From Ashinkailepas kermadecensis (taxonomy: Eukaryota > Arthropoda > Thecostraca > Neolepadidae), in the NCBI GenBank assembly GCA_034440615.1, contig JAOTOM010004343.1:124001-188000 (forward strand): DNA of 64,000 nt, read 5' to 3'. The notes under the pieces are model-generated. The model was given only the letters and a program-made list of their open reading frames with translations, was not told where the DNA came from and did not search any database. A program made the position numbers and the translations under genes. Below are positions 10,878-21,660 of this stretch, in pieces (positions within the stretch are counted from its first letter, which is position 1; every line of letters starts with the position of its first letter).

Positions 10878-11411
10878 AGCCGTTGTCTGGCGGCCGTTCG
10901 ACTGGTCGATGTGGGCCGAGATATGATTCAGCGGCAGTCGGCTGCCTTATCCTCGCCTCATCCATCACCGGCCCTCTGCCAGGGACGAGCCTCCGCCCCC
11001 GCTTATACGGCCAACACAATCAATAAAGCCGCGTGTCAACGCCAGTTTAATTCAAGCGCCCCTGATAAATGCGGCAGCCAGACAAGAGCGGGCTCCTCCG
11101 CGTCTGCCGGCGGGGTCTTCAGTCGTCTGCTGATGGGACCTTCACTCATCGGCTGATGGGCCCTTCGGGCTACCGCTGGTGGCTTCTGTTTACGTTTTTG
11201 CTTGTGGCATTCCGCCACCTAATTTTCGGGTAGTCTCTTCTGTTGGTGTGCCGGTTTCCCAGTCTTCTGATGCCGTGTCGAACGTTATTATCGGTACCAG
11301 TTTTCTGTGTTCGGTGGCAATAAATCTTCCCTCAACGGAGATTATACGGAGGTGCTCCCGTTATATTTGCCCTGTTATATTGTGGCACCCCGGCGGCCCT
11401 GCTTTCTGGTG
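10878..11411. other. USP48 intron, unique stretch
   Basis: I see no exon, RNA gene or clear repeat here, apart from a short GGGACCTTCACTCATCGGC and GCTGATGGGCCCTTC doublet near 11135-11165. Confidence 0.4.
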
Positions 11412-11668
11412 ACGATCTCTGATACCTGTCTCTGATGACTGTCCCTGATGTCTGTCTCTGATGACGGTCCCTAATTCCTGCCTCTGATGCCTGTCTTTGA
11501 TGATGGTCCTTGATGCCTGTATCTGATGATTGTCTCTGATGACGGTCCCTGGTGCCTGCATCTGACGATGGTCTCTGATGACGGTCTCCGGTGTCTGTCT
11601 CTGATGACGGTCTCTGATGACGGTCCCTGATGACGGTCCCTGATGACGGTCCCTGATGACGGTCCCTG
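11412..11668. repeat. Degenerate short-unit array (TCTCTGATGACGGTCCC)
   Basis: Units of about 12-15 bp based on CTGATGACGGTCCCTGATG vary in sequence and become regular toward the right. It passes directly into the CT microsatellite. Confidence 0.85.
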
Positions 11669-12068
<400 letters not shown>

Positions 12069-12320
12069 GATGACGATCTCCGTCGTTTGTCGGAGGTTCG
12101 CCGTCTCTCCCGGGATCCGATGGCCGGCCCATCTCCCCCGAGTAAGCTGTCTTCAGTGCGTCTCTGTCCTGTGCCCTGCCTCCCCCGGGATTTGTTTATT
12201 GGCCCATGTCCCTGGAGCCGCTGGAGGCTGTCTTCGGTGCGTCTATCTCTGGTTCCCCGTCTTTCCCAGGATATGTTGGTCGGTCTACGCCCCGCGGCAG
12301 GGCGCACTCAGCTGTTTCGA
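12069..12320. repeat. ~80-bp degenerate triplicate in USP48 intron
   Basis: Three diverged units start near 12095, 12169 and 12252 and share a CCGTCTCTCCCGGGAT-like start and a CTGTCTTCRGTGCGTCT segment. Older than the neighbouring arrays judging by divergence. Confidence 0.65.
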
Positions 12321-12924
12321 TGAGGACTGAGGACGACCTCGACCGGGACCACCTAATCAATTTATCCGCTCGGCTCAGCTGACTCGCTCTCCAGCTGTGC
12401 GCTCCCGGCAGCCCGACTTCGCCGATATCGCCGTCCACGTCATCTCTGGAACAGTGTTGTCAAGGTCCATCTCCAGTCAATTACAATAGGCTGGTGTCGT
12501 GAAAGCGATGGCCGGAGCGTGGCGCCTCTGTCGAACCATGCTAACAGCCCGATAAGCATGCTAACAGCCCGATAAGCCGTCCGGTGTCGAGCCGCAGGGG
12601 CGATGTTTCAGCCACGTTTACGCCGGCGACGATGCACGGCGATCGGCTGCGCCGATTTCGCCGCGTAATGAGTCGCGAGGCGCCGATCGGCGCCGCTGTC
12701 TTCGCGCCATTTCACAGGGATCGTCAGCATCACCAGTGTCTGAGCCCGTCACTTGGCACCGTCCGCCCGCTGTTTGCGGTCCCGATCGCGGTGCCGATCG
12801 CGGCAGCGCTGGGCCGGCCGCCGCGCGGCGGTCTGCACGTCGCGTCGTAATCGCCGATGGGCTGTTGCGTTCTGTCGTGGGCGGTGTCTGACCTGACCTG
12901 ACCTGACCTGAGCGTCGTCGCCAG
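12321..12924. other. USP48 intron, GC-rich, with short repeats before acceptor
   Basis: A GC-rich, CpG-dense stretch without a convincing exon. GCTAACAGCCCGATAAGC occurs twice at 12540-12577. A short pentamer array, (CTGAC)n, lies at about 12889-12911, shortly before the acceptor CGTCGTCGCCAG at 12924. Confidence 0.5.
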
Positions 12925-13006
12925 GTGGACGAGGCCTCCGATTCGGGTGACATTACCGCGTCGGAGGATCAGACGGCCGCCGCCAATCCGGAGATGGGCT
13001 TCAAAG
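12925..13006 (+). CDS. USP48: USP48-like penultimate coding exon
   Basis: The peptide begins VDEASDSGDITASEDQ, continues TAAANPEMGFKG and ends one base into a Gly codon before donor GTGAGC at 13007. In USP48 the ubiquitin-like domain is followed by an acidic segment and then a conserved FKGTGL-type terminus. The exon supplies the acidic segment and MGFKG. The split Gly codon is completed exactly by the last exon at 15995. The frame is continuous with LLLK of the exon ending at 8246. Confidence 0.92.
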
Positions 13007-13977
13007 GTGAGCTGAGCACGGGCCGAGTGAGGTCGGCTGCAGTGCACCCGCCCCGCCCCCATCCAGGTGGGGGGTGGGTGCAGGTCCGGATACCGGCACT
13101 GAACGCAAATACCCATTGGATGATCCAGTGGCTGGTAGCCATCGAAATGGAGAATGTCCGCGGGAATGCTGCGCACCGACAAGCTGCCTAGTGCAGTCTA
13201 CCGATTGGTTATGTTATGCAGTTGGTGGGAAGTCTGGCTGCAGTCGAGGGGCACGTGATGTCAGTTGGCCGGCAAGCTGCGTAAACGCCATACGCTGGAT
13301 GAAATGCGATCCCCGGTAATCATGACTGAAGTATACAATAGCTTTTATCAAGTGTGCACGCAGACACGGAACCAATTAGTGAAAGCGTGTGCTCAACATG
13401 TGGGATGTTAGAGCCTGATTTGAAAATATAAGCGCAATTGTACAGTCCCCACGACCCGATCACCCTGTACCCTTCACGTGCATATATATTTGATTAGTAC
13501 GGCCATATCGATAGCTTATTTTATACTGAAATATAAATTGGAGGTGCTTAAGATTAAATCCCGTTTTGGGGCCAGTTATCGCTCCGGCGATTCCGTTTCG
13601 CTCCATAGCATTCCTGAAAGCCTGTGCCAAGGACTCTACGTGATCGGTTCGTGTCGCCCGCAAAACAGCGAACCATGTCAGCCATTTCAGCGGACGTCAG
13701 GCGCGTGCCACGATCATTCGGGAACGATCGGAGTGTTAAGAGACGGTGGAGCTGCCAGTCGGGACCTGGCAATGTCGACACTTTGAAGATGCAATCATGG
13801 TGACGCGAATATGATACAGTCCGGAGTAAAGCTTCATTTACCTCTTGTACCAATGTCACCAAGTGGCATTTCATCGTTGGGGAATTCCACGGACACATAA
13901 ACACAATGAGTGCAAATATTTGACCCATGAAACTGCGTTGGCGATATGTTTTACGCTCGTTGAAATGCTTTTGAAGA
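13007..13977. other. USP48 last intron, first part
   Basis: No exon or clear repeat is seen. The sequence is mixed composition and falls in GC content away from the exon. Confidence 0.4.
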
Positions 13978-14066
13978 TGCCAGACGTTGGCGTGGTTTAC
14001 ATTGTATGCCAGACGTTGGCGTGGTTTACATGGTATGCCAGAGGTTGGCGTGGTTTACATTGTATG
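13978..14066. repeat. 28-bp triplicate (GCCAGACGTTGGCGTGGTTT)
   Basis: Three direct copies of a 28-bp unit, the third with GAGG in place of GACG. A young, short array in the last USP48 intron. Confidence 0.9.
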
Positions 14067-14965
14067 ACGATCGGCACATGGTGCTGAGGCATGCACGATT
14101 GTCTACAGTTGCCACAAGTCCGTCGATCTCCACCGGTACTGTCTGCTCGTGTGTGTGCCCTTTGAATGCCTGCCACGACAGCTTGACCGCCCGCTAGACC
14201 TCTCCGGACTCACGCGCAACCAACAGTCGAGTACATGCATAGTGACGTCACGCATCACGTCGGCTGAATGTATGTCTACTTTCAACGAGTACGCTGCCAA
14301 CAATAACCACAGCACGCTAATATTCAAGGATGGAACAAAGCACGAGGACTAAGTAGGCATCGGCATCACTGGGTCACGCCTCGGGCTTTCCAATCGTCTC
14401 CAGACAAAGCTTCCATCTTACCGCTGAGGCAGGGCCATTCTGTCCGCTGTCTGTCCTAAAGAGGCGTAAAAAGACTAGCGTGATCATTGGCTCAGACCCT
14501 AAGTATTTTCTTCAGCCAATTATCAGCACTCACGGATGCTCTAATCCGATCATAGGCTGAATCCAACGAGTCCTGATCCGTGTCGTATGCAACGTCTATT
14601 TCCTTTGGTTCCTGGGCCACCTCAACATTCAAGAAATTAGCAGGTAGATAGGCTTGCTAAGCTGGCTCTAGCGTCCACAACTTACTCCAATATGGAATAA
14701 TCTGTAGGCGACTTCAAAGCCATCCTACAGCGCCACATTTGTAAATATCATCGAAACTCTTCTACACAAAACATCTCCACACCTCATCACTGAAATCACA
14801 TCTGCACACATCAAGCCAACATTAGGTGCAGGGAACATGCGCAATCAATCACGCCATCAAAAGTAACTCATCCTCACTAGACTTAGAACTGGTCGCACAC
14901 AGCTAACAAAGCCCATGCTTGAAGATGGCATCATAGAACGCCACACTGCATGACATGCAACAACC
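14067..14965. other. USP48 last intron, unique stretch
   Basis: I see no exon, RNA gene or repeat that I can support across these 0.9 kb. Confidence 0.35.
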
Positions 14966-15262
14966 CTGCTAGACTACAGTAAATTTGACACAACCCTGCT
15001 AGACTACAGTAAATTTGACACAACCCTGCTAGACTACAGTAAATTTGACACAACCCTGCTAGACTACAGTAAATTTGACACAACCCTGCTAGACTACAGT
15101 AAATTTGACACAGCCCTGCTAGACTACAGTAAATTTGACACAACCCTGCTAGACTACAGTAAATTTGACACAACCCTGCTAGACTACAGTAAATTTGACA
15201 CAACCCTGCTAGACTACAGTAAATTTGACACAACCCTGCTAGACTACAGTAAATTTGACACA
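14966..15262. repeat. 30-bp near-perfect minisatellite, 10 copies
   Basis: The unit is CTGCTAGACTACAGTAAATT plus TGACACAACC. Only one base differs among the copies (ACAG for ACAA near 15111). This near identity marks it as the youngest array in the window. Direct abutting copies with no spacers rule out a CRISPR array. Confidence 0.97.
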
Positions 15263-15994
15263 CAAGGATGATCAGTTCAGGCCTTCTACCAAAAAGAGGG
15301 CATTACCCTCTCATTTCCCTTGCTGTTGCGCGACAAGCACCAGATCTTCTCCATTTATTTTTGACTATCTCTACGCATCTCACAAAAGCATTGTAGGCAA
15401 CACTGAAGCCAACTGATACGCACTGCATGTGTGCACAACCACTTGTGGCGTAAATTGTCGTTCGCGGGTAGTACCGGACGTACTTGAGTCGATTTGCTTT
15501 GCGACTTGAAATAAACGGTCGCCTATCGGTGCCATCGGACGTAGTTGAGCCGACTTGTGATTAACTTTGTGCATGTCGTAAATGATCAACCGGCGTTACC
15601 ATCAGACGTAGATGGGCCGAGTTGCACTTGCACAGCGCCGTCCTAGCATGCACTATTTCCCCTCCCAATTTCTACGACGAAGCCCGAAGCCCCTCCCCAC
15701 TACAACGTTGTTTTGCGTAGTGCTAAGGTAAGCTAACATTTATGAAGTCCTACTTGGGAGCCGGTCTCCCCCACCCGCCTTCAGCACCTTGACACGCACA
15801 CGCACACAAAGACCTCGACGTAATGCTGTTAACGTAAACACACGTTTACCCTGCCTTCGCTTGCTAAGCACGGCTTTACATGCGGCACGAATGGCTTCTG
15901 TGTTCTGACATGCCTCTAAGCTCACTGTCGCTCACTGTGTCTGTGGCTGTGATTGTGACTATGGCCTATTGTGACGTAGACGTTGCTGTCGCAG
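15263..15994. other. USP48 last intron, 3' part
   Basis: Around 15415-15615 a GTTGAGCCGACTTG-like motif recurs three times at about 60-65 bp intervals (ACGTACTTGAGTCG, ACGTAGTTGAGCCG, ACGTAGATGGGCCG), a worn repeat. The intron ends with acceptor TTGCTGTCGCAG at 15994. Confidence 0.5.
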
Positions 15995-16017
15995 GTACCG
16001 GTCTGGTGGGCTCGTGA
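15995..16017 (+). CDS. USP48: USP48-like terminal coding exon
   Basis: A micro coding segment of 23 bases completes the split Gly codon and reads G-T-G-L-V-G-S then TGA. Joined to MGFK of the preceding exon it gives GFKGTGLVGS, closely matching the conserved C-terminus of USP48 (vertebrate ending GFKGTGLLGH as I recall). The acceptor is TGCTGTCGCAG at 15985-15994. The 3' untranslated region follows directly. Alone it would be too short to call; frame, phase and residue match together make it convincing. Confidence 0.9.
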
Positions 16018-16460
16018 CACGAGGCCGGTCGAGCCGCAGACACTCCTCCACACTGAAGGCCGACCGACGTCACGTGTGGCGGAGCTGCCTTTGCCCTGAG
16101 TGCCGGCTCGACCGACCCGATCCGACCCGGCAGACTCCGGGTCACGAGGATGCCTGCCTGGCTGTGTGGCCTTTCTAGCCGTCGACTGGCGGCGCGCCAT
16201 ATGCAGTGACATCTGCACGTGACGCCTCGGTTTGTGCGTGGTGAGAGGTGCGCTGGCCTCAGTCTGTGTCAGGCCGAAGGTTGTGTGCTGGCCTCACACC
16301 GTCTGTACAGGGCTGTGAGGGTGTATCTGCTCCAGGACGTGTTTGTGCCGGGGTGTTGACTGGGCAGCCGCACATGTGCTGACGTCATCTCCAGGGGTTG
16401 CGGCGTCCGTAGAAGATGTCTATCTTTAAATATTGTTAATAAACTGGAACATCTGGAAAG
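16018..16460 (+). other. USP48: USP48 3' untranslated region
   Basis: About 0.44 kb between the stop codon and the likely cleavage zone. It has no further conserved coding frame. The poly(A) signal AATAAA lies at 16438-16443 and a SINE begins 26 bases beyond it. Confidence 0.65.
16438..16443 (+). terminator. Poly(A) signal AATAAA of USP48
   Basis: Canonical AATAAA about 420 bases after the USP48 stop codon, the first one on this strand downstream. Cleavage would be expected around 16455-16470, where the SINE begins. Confidence 0.7.
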
Positions 16461-16469
16461 AATGCAGCT

Positions 16470-16888
16470 GGGGCCGCGGTAGCTCTGTCGATAGGGAGTT
16501 GGTCTATTGACCGTAAGACCGATGGTTCGAATGCCACAACCGACAGGATTTCGGGTCCACCCGCGACCAACCCGCGACCAACCCTCGACCAACCCGCGAC
16601 CAACCCTCGACCAACCCTCGACCAACCCGCGACCAACCCTCGACCAACCCTCGACCAACCCGCGACCAACCCGCGACCAACCCGCGACCAACCCTCGACC
16701 AACCCGCGACCAACCCTCGACCAACCCGCGACCAACCCTCGACCAACCCGCGACCAACCGGCGACCAACCCGCGACCAACCCTCGACCAACCCGCGACCA
16801 ACCCTCGACCAACCCGCGACCAACCCTCGACCAACCCGCGTGAGAGGTTGGCGACGCTATGGGCCAGCAGTCGTAAAAGAATGTGCAA
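16470..16888 (+). mobile_element. tRNA-derived SINE with internal minisatellite
   Basis: Same family as 4279-4466. The head is GGGGCCGCGGTAGCTCTGTC with a B box ATGGTTCGAATGCC. The body CACAACCGAC and GGGTCCACCCGCGACC is interrupted by the 11-bp array at 16556-16840. It then resumes with GCGTGAGAGGTTGGCGACGC and GTCGTAAAAGAA, exactly as in the other copy. Boundaries at the 3' end are approximate. Confidence 0.8.
16556..16840. repeat. 11-bp minisatellite (CCAACCCGCGA / CCAACCCTCGA)
   Basis: About 25 copies of an 11-bp unit, with CGCG and CTCG variants interspersed. It lies wholly inside a SINE body at the point where the other SINE copy has a single CCACCCGCGACC. Confidence 0.96.
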
Positions 16889-17658
16889 GAAAATGGAATG
16901 GTTTGAATATCACCAATTCATAGATGGGGTCATCGAATGGACGATAGAGAATGCAGACAGAAGAACGGAGAGAAATAAGAGACAGACGGGGGGAGGGACG
17001 GGAGCAGAGAGAGGTAGGGACACTGGGGGCACGGACGGAGGACAGGGGACAGATAGGGGGGGGGGGGTAGAGATTCATAGACAGGGATAAGGATAGAGGG
17101 ATAAAGGGGGCAGGGGCAGAGAGGGAGGGACGGAGAGGTCTTTGTCGCTGAGTTATTGAGGTAGATGAGTGCCAGAATAGATCTAGACAGCCTACTATAA
17201 TTTGTTTGAGGTCGCGATAAACTGGCGCTAACTTTATCAATGTAAGTCCGATCAGAAATATTGTGTAGCCAAATTAGAAGGGATCCATGTATGCAACAAT
17301 GAATTTCACTTTCTTTTGAAGTTCGTTATGCCAAATATTATCCAAATATTTAGAAATACTAGATAGCTAGCGGTGGAAACTTTGTTGTTGTCTTGGAATG
17401 AATGGATTCGCTGGGTTAGGTATAGCTGTTGAATTTGGGTGCTGTGATATCCATACAGAACCGTTAATTAATAAGTCAAAACAATTGGTGCAATTCTGTT
17501 AGCTTGAAGCAGGAAGCGATATAGTCAGCCTGAAGTTCCCCTTGCATGGATGTGGCCACAGGCGCCTCAACGGCAGGGTGGCTGAGGGAGGTCCATGCTT
17601 AGGTCCATTTTTTTTCGATGACCGCCTTTAGGCGCAGTGCAGTGCGCGGCACATTCCA
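16889..17658. other. Intergenic, purine-rich block
   Basis: 16940-17150 is almost all purine on the + strand (GAGAGAGG-type with a run of 12 G at about 17057). The rest is AT-rich without recognisable features. Confidence 0.5.
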
Positions 17659-18165
17659 GACACATTGAGTGATACTGTGGCCCAGAGATGGCGGAGCCCA
17701 GACACATTGAGTGATACTGTGGCCCAGAGATGGCGGAGCCCAGACACATTGAGTGATACTGTGCCCCAGAGATGGCGGAGCCCAGACACATCGAGTGATA
17801 CTGTGCCCCAGAGATGGCGGAGCCCAGACACATCGAGTGATACCGTGGCCCAGAGATGGCGGAGCCCAGACACATTGAGTGATACTGTGCCACAGAGATG
17901 GCGGAGCCCAGACACATCGAGTGATACTGTGCCCCAGAGATGGCGGAGCCCAGACACATCGAGTGATACTGTGGCCCAGATATGGCGGAGCCCAGACACA
18001 TCGAGTGATACTGTGGCCCAGAGATGGCGGAGCCCAGACACATTGAGTGATACTGTGCCCCAGAGATGGCGGAGCCCAGACACATCGAGTGATACTGTGG
18101 CCCAGAGATGGCGGAGCCCAGGCACATCGAGTGATACTGTGCCCCAGAGATGGCGGAGCCCAGGG
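17659..18165. repeat. 42-bp minisatellite, 12 copies
   Basis: The unit contains GAGATGGCGGAGCCCAGACA and CATTGAGTGATACTGTGG. Variants at CATTGAG/CATCGAG and GTGGCC/GTGCCC are mixed. 42 is divisible by three, so open frames on both strands are artefacts. A B-box-like GGGTTCGAACACC follows at about 18208. Confidence 0.95.
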
Positions 18166-19118
18166 ATACGACTGCCTACCATTGCCTGAGAAGGGATAGC
18201 AAAGGGTTCGAACACCGCAATCCAAGTTGTGCAGTGTTCTGGCGACGCCCGCGGTAAATTATTGCCCGTGCGCCTGCAAAATCGGCTGGGAAAATATTTA
18301 CACTGAACACTGCGTGGATGAGCTGAGATCGAGCTATATTAATACTGCGTTGTCACGTGCGGACCATAACATCGGACACCAACTGCGTCCAATGGTGCTG
18401 ACATTAACATAAGAAGGCACGAGAAGGGGTCTCTTCTTGTTTTGCTTTGGACATTAACCCTACAGCGTTGCTTGAAGGAGATTAAGTCGAAAGGTCGCGT
18501 TCCCCATCGCCCACCGCCTCATCTCAGCTCATCAGTCTCATTGAAAATCATGGTAAATGATGAGTTCAATTCTGCTCTACATTTTGCTTTCATCTCAAGC
18601 GAAAGAGGTCGAAGTTCGTTTTCAAACTGCAAAGTGAAACTCAAAACTAAAAGTGCAAATTCGGCCTCTAAGCTTCACGATTTAACCCAACATTTGTCGA
18701 CATTCTTCCCCCGCAAGTTGTGCCACAGCTTTCACTGTAACATTCCAGCACAGGCCGCTTTCTCAGCTAGCTGAAGGTGTTCAGCCGACGTGTCTGCTGA
18801 TACCGAGACATCAATGACGCGTTAACCAAACATTGTATTTTTTTCCACCTTGCCGAGTCATTGTGAAAAAACGCGCGGGAGATATGTGCCGCGATGGAAC
18901 GACAGCAGTTTACTCCCGCCGTTTTTATTGGCCGCCATGTTTTCCTTGTTCAGCTGGGATGTTATTCATCAGCACGGGAGTGGGCTCATGTGCAGGCTGT
19001 GGTAGCTGTTGCGTGACCTCGCAGACTAGCTGCCAGCAGCGAACGGAACCAAGGCTTAATTGTTTGGCATTACTTCATATATATTTTCTTTTTTTAAGGT
19101 TACATCAATAGTCCTGCA
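18166..19118. other. Intergenic, nothing recognised
   Basis: I see no exon, RNA gene or repeat that I can support in this stretch. Confidence 0.35.
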
Positions 19119-19301
19119 CACGGGTGTTGATTTCTGAAAATCATTTGGGGGGAGGATAAAATACATGAAGGCAATAGGCAGGCTCAAATGGATTGGAGAG
19201 GCACAGCCCATACAGTCCCACGTTAAAGGTTGAAATTACGGGGGGGGGAATCAAACATTGATGACCCCCGCCCCCATCAGATTCATAAAATAACACCCCT
19301 G
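19119..19301 (+). mobile_element. Small inverted-repeat element (family B), copy 1
   Basis: Starts CACGGGTGTTGATTTCTGAA and ends ATAACACCCCTG, so the ends are imperfect inverted repeats (CACGGGTGTT / AACACCCCTG). A second copy in opposite orientation lies at 33373-33562, sharing the terminal 25 bases (GATTTCTGAAAATSATTK). There is no coding capacity. Likely a non-autonomous DNA transposon. Confidence 0.65.
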
Positions 19302-19730
19302 GTCCATAGTATTGTTTTACATGATGGATCAGCCTGGTAAAATATAAATGGAATGTATATTTAGCTGTTTCGCCCATGTTGGAATAACACATTACTACTC
19401 TAAATGTAGGTACTAGGAAGCATATTGAAGATCAATTAGTGAGTTGGATCGGATACCATTTTCTCCCTGCTGCGACATTTGGTTTTTACCCCATTAAATA
19501 GAAGGAAGCAGCTGGTGTATTTCCTTCAACAGTGAAGCAGGCCGGAATACAGGTTGTATACTAGTCGGCCACAAAATGATGCATTTTTAATTATGCAATG
19601 TGACGGCTTTCACGCAGTTTTGATAGCCGCGGCGCATCATATGAAAGTCAGTCTGTCAAACATGGTTTTCAGAAAAACCACATGACAGTTCCGTTCTTCA
19701 AAAGTTGGAAAGGTTCCTAGCCTTACTTAC
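19302..19730. other. Intergenic, nothing recognised
   Basis: No exon or repeat that I can support. If the minus-strand exon at 19731 is real, this is the start of its first intron. Confidence 0.3.
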
Positions 19731-19877
19731 TGAAGACCTGATGCGTGCGGCGGACGTGTCAAGGCGCCGCCGCATCACGACTGACCGGAACGTGGAGCTG
19801 GTGGCCGTGCTGTCGGAGCGGTGCGTGTCCTCAGACTCCCGCCACTGCTGCCCGTGACGTCGTGGGCGGGCGGCCAT
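19731..19877 (-). CDS. Candidate minus-strand first coding exon, unknown protein
   Basis: On the minus strand an ATG in good context (GAGATGG) opens a 49-codon frame beginning MAARPRRHGQQWRESEDT and ending RRLDTSAARIRSS. The exon stops at a strong donor, TCTTCA/GTAAGT (donor at 19725-19730). GC3 is high, like the USP48 exons. The protein would be basic and Ser/Thr/Arg-rich; I do not recognise it. An acceptor-like GCTCACAG lies just upstream of the ATG, so it could be an internal exon beginning LTEMAARP. The + strand also has a short open frame here, so confidence is modest. Confidence 0.35.
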
Positions 19878-20577
19878 CTCGGTCAGCTGTGAGCGGCTCA
19901 AGGTCAGTCGAGGTCGGCGCGGCGTCCCAGTCCTGCAGCCGAGGGGACATGTGTGAGGTGAACTTCCGACTCCACTGGGCCCACGCCCGAGCAACGCGCC
20001 CGAGCTGTGGAGACATAGTGTGGCGGCGGCCTTTCCTGTTCACATTGGGGGGGTAAATACTGACGTTGCCTGGTGTTCCGTAAAGAGCATATTGCCTATT
20101 CCAGAGCAAAGCTCATACAGAATGTCTTCCAAAAGATGGTTCGTCTCAGAAAATATTCGTGTCGGAGAAAAGTTTGTCCAGTTACCCTCATCGACAAGCT
20201 ACGTGACAATGTTGGTGCCCCTTGCGGTTATATTCGAAAGCAGGCCCTGCTGTTGTTTGGTTGTCTCTTTTTGATTGATTATTTGGGTTTAAGGGCGCGC
20301 CGACTAGTTCAGGTCGCATTCCAGAACGTATCCGATGTGAATCATTGCAAGGGCGTCGCCACCGGGGGGGCAGGGGGCAGTCGCCCCCCCTGCCGTCAAA
20401 CAGGGGGGGCGCTGCCCCCCTGAAATTTGAGGAGGCCCCTATCCGGAAATGCACAGGAAAAAAGTGAGCAATGAGGCCGACGAGACACGAGAGGAGGCCT
20501 CCAAGACGTGAGAGGAGGCCCCTAATTTGAAGAAGGAATCACCTAGGAGAGGATAGGAGGACCCAGAAATCACGACA

Positions 20578-21660
20578 GTGCCAACAATTGGCACGGAGGC
20601 CCCCAGGAATGCAAAGGAGGCCCCCTGGATTGCAAAGGAGGCCTCCAGGATTACAAAGGAGGCCCACAGGATTGCAAAGGAGGCCCCCACGATTGCAAAG
20701 GAGGCCTCCATGATTACAAAGGAGGCCCCCATGATTGAAAAGGAGGCCCCCAAGATTGCAGAGGAGGCCCCCATGATTGCAAAGGAGGCCTCTATGATTA
20801 CAAAGGAGGCCCCCTGGATTGAAAAGGAGGCCCCCAGGATTGCAAAGGAGGCACCCAGGTTTGCAAAGGAGGACTCCAGGATTGCAAAGGAGACCCCCAG
20901 GAATGCAAAGGAGGCCCTCACGATTGCAAAGGAGGCCTCCAGGATTGCAAAGGAGGCCCCCAGGATTGCAAAGGAGGCCCCCAGGATTGCAAAGGAGGCC
21001 CCCAGGATTGCAAAGGAGGCCTCCAGGATTGCAAAGGAGGCCCCCAGGATTGCAAAGGAGGCCCCCAAGATTGCAAAGGAGGCGCCAGGATTGCAAAACA
21101 AGCTCCCAGGATTACAAAGGAGACCACCAGGATTTCAAAGGACTCCAGGATTGCAAAGCAGGCCCCAGGATTGCAAAGGAGGCCCCAGGATTACAAAGGA
21201 GGCCACCAGGATTACAAAGGAGGACTCCAGGATTGCAAAGGAGGCCCCCGGGAATGCAAAGGAGACCCCCAGGATTGCAAAGGAGGCCCCAGGATTGCAA
21301 AGTAGGCCCCCAGGATTGCAAAGGAGGCCCACAGGATTGCAAAGGAGGCCTTCAGGATTACAAAGGAGGCCCCCAGGATTACAAAGGAGGCCCCCAGGAT
21401 TTCAAAGGAGGCCCCCAGGATTTCAAAGGAGGCCCTAGGATTGCAAAGGAGGCCCCCGGATTGCACAGGAGGCCCCTAGGATTGCAAAGGAGGCCCTCAG
21501 GATTGCGAAGGAAGCCCACAGGATTGTAATGGAGGCCCCAGGATTGCAAAGGAGACCCCCATGATTGCAAAGGAGGCCCCCAGGATTACAAAGGAGGCCC
21601 CCAGGATTGCAAAGGAGGCCCTCAGGATTGCAAAGGAGGCCCCCAGGATTGCAAAGGAGG
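20578..21660. repeat. 21-bp array (CAGGATTGCAAAGGAGGCCC)
   Basis: About 50 copies, moderately diverged, with ATTACAAAGG, ATGATTGC and TTTCAAAGG variants. Units missing one C shift the period. The flanks 20440-20577 and 21660-22620 hold older copies (GAGAGGAGGCCCCTAATTTG), so this is a fresh expansion within an older array. Long open frames on both strands follow from the 21-bp period. Confidence 0.95.

Noticed and set aside
9517..11019. 500-codon minus-strand frame of TQPGHTAA-type repeats, and matching long frames on both strands
   Set aside because: The 24-bp period is divisible by three, so any frame lacking a stop in one unit stays open throughout. No unique coding flanks or splice signals.
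14966..15262. Possible CRISPR-like array of 30-bp repeats
   Set aside because: The copies abut directly with no spacers and the context is a eukaryotic intron.
20439..21529. Frames of 185-286 codons in the 21-bp array
   Set aside because: Repeat artefact with both strands open; the element has no homology to a coding family.
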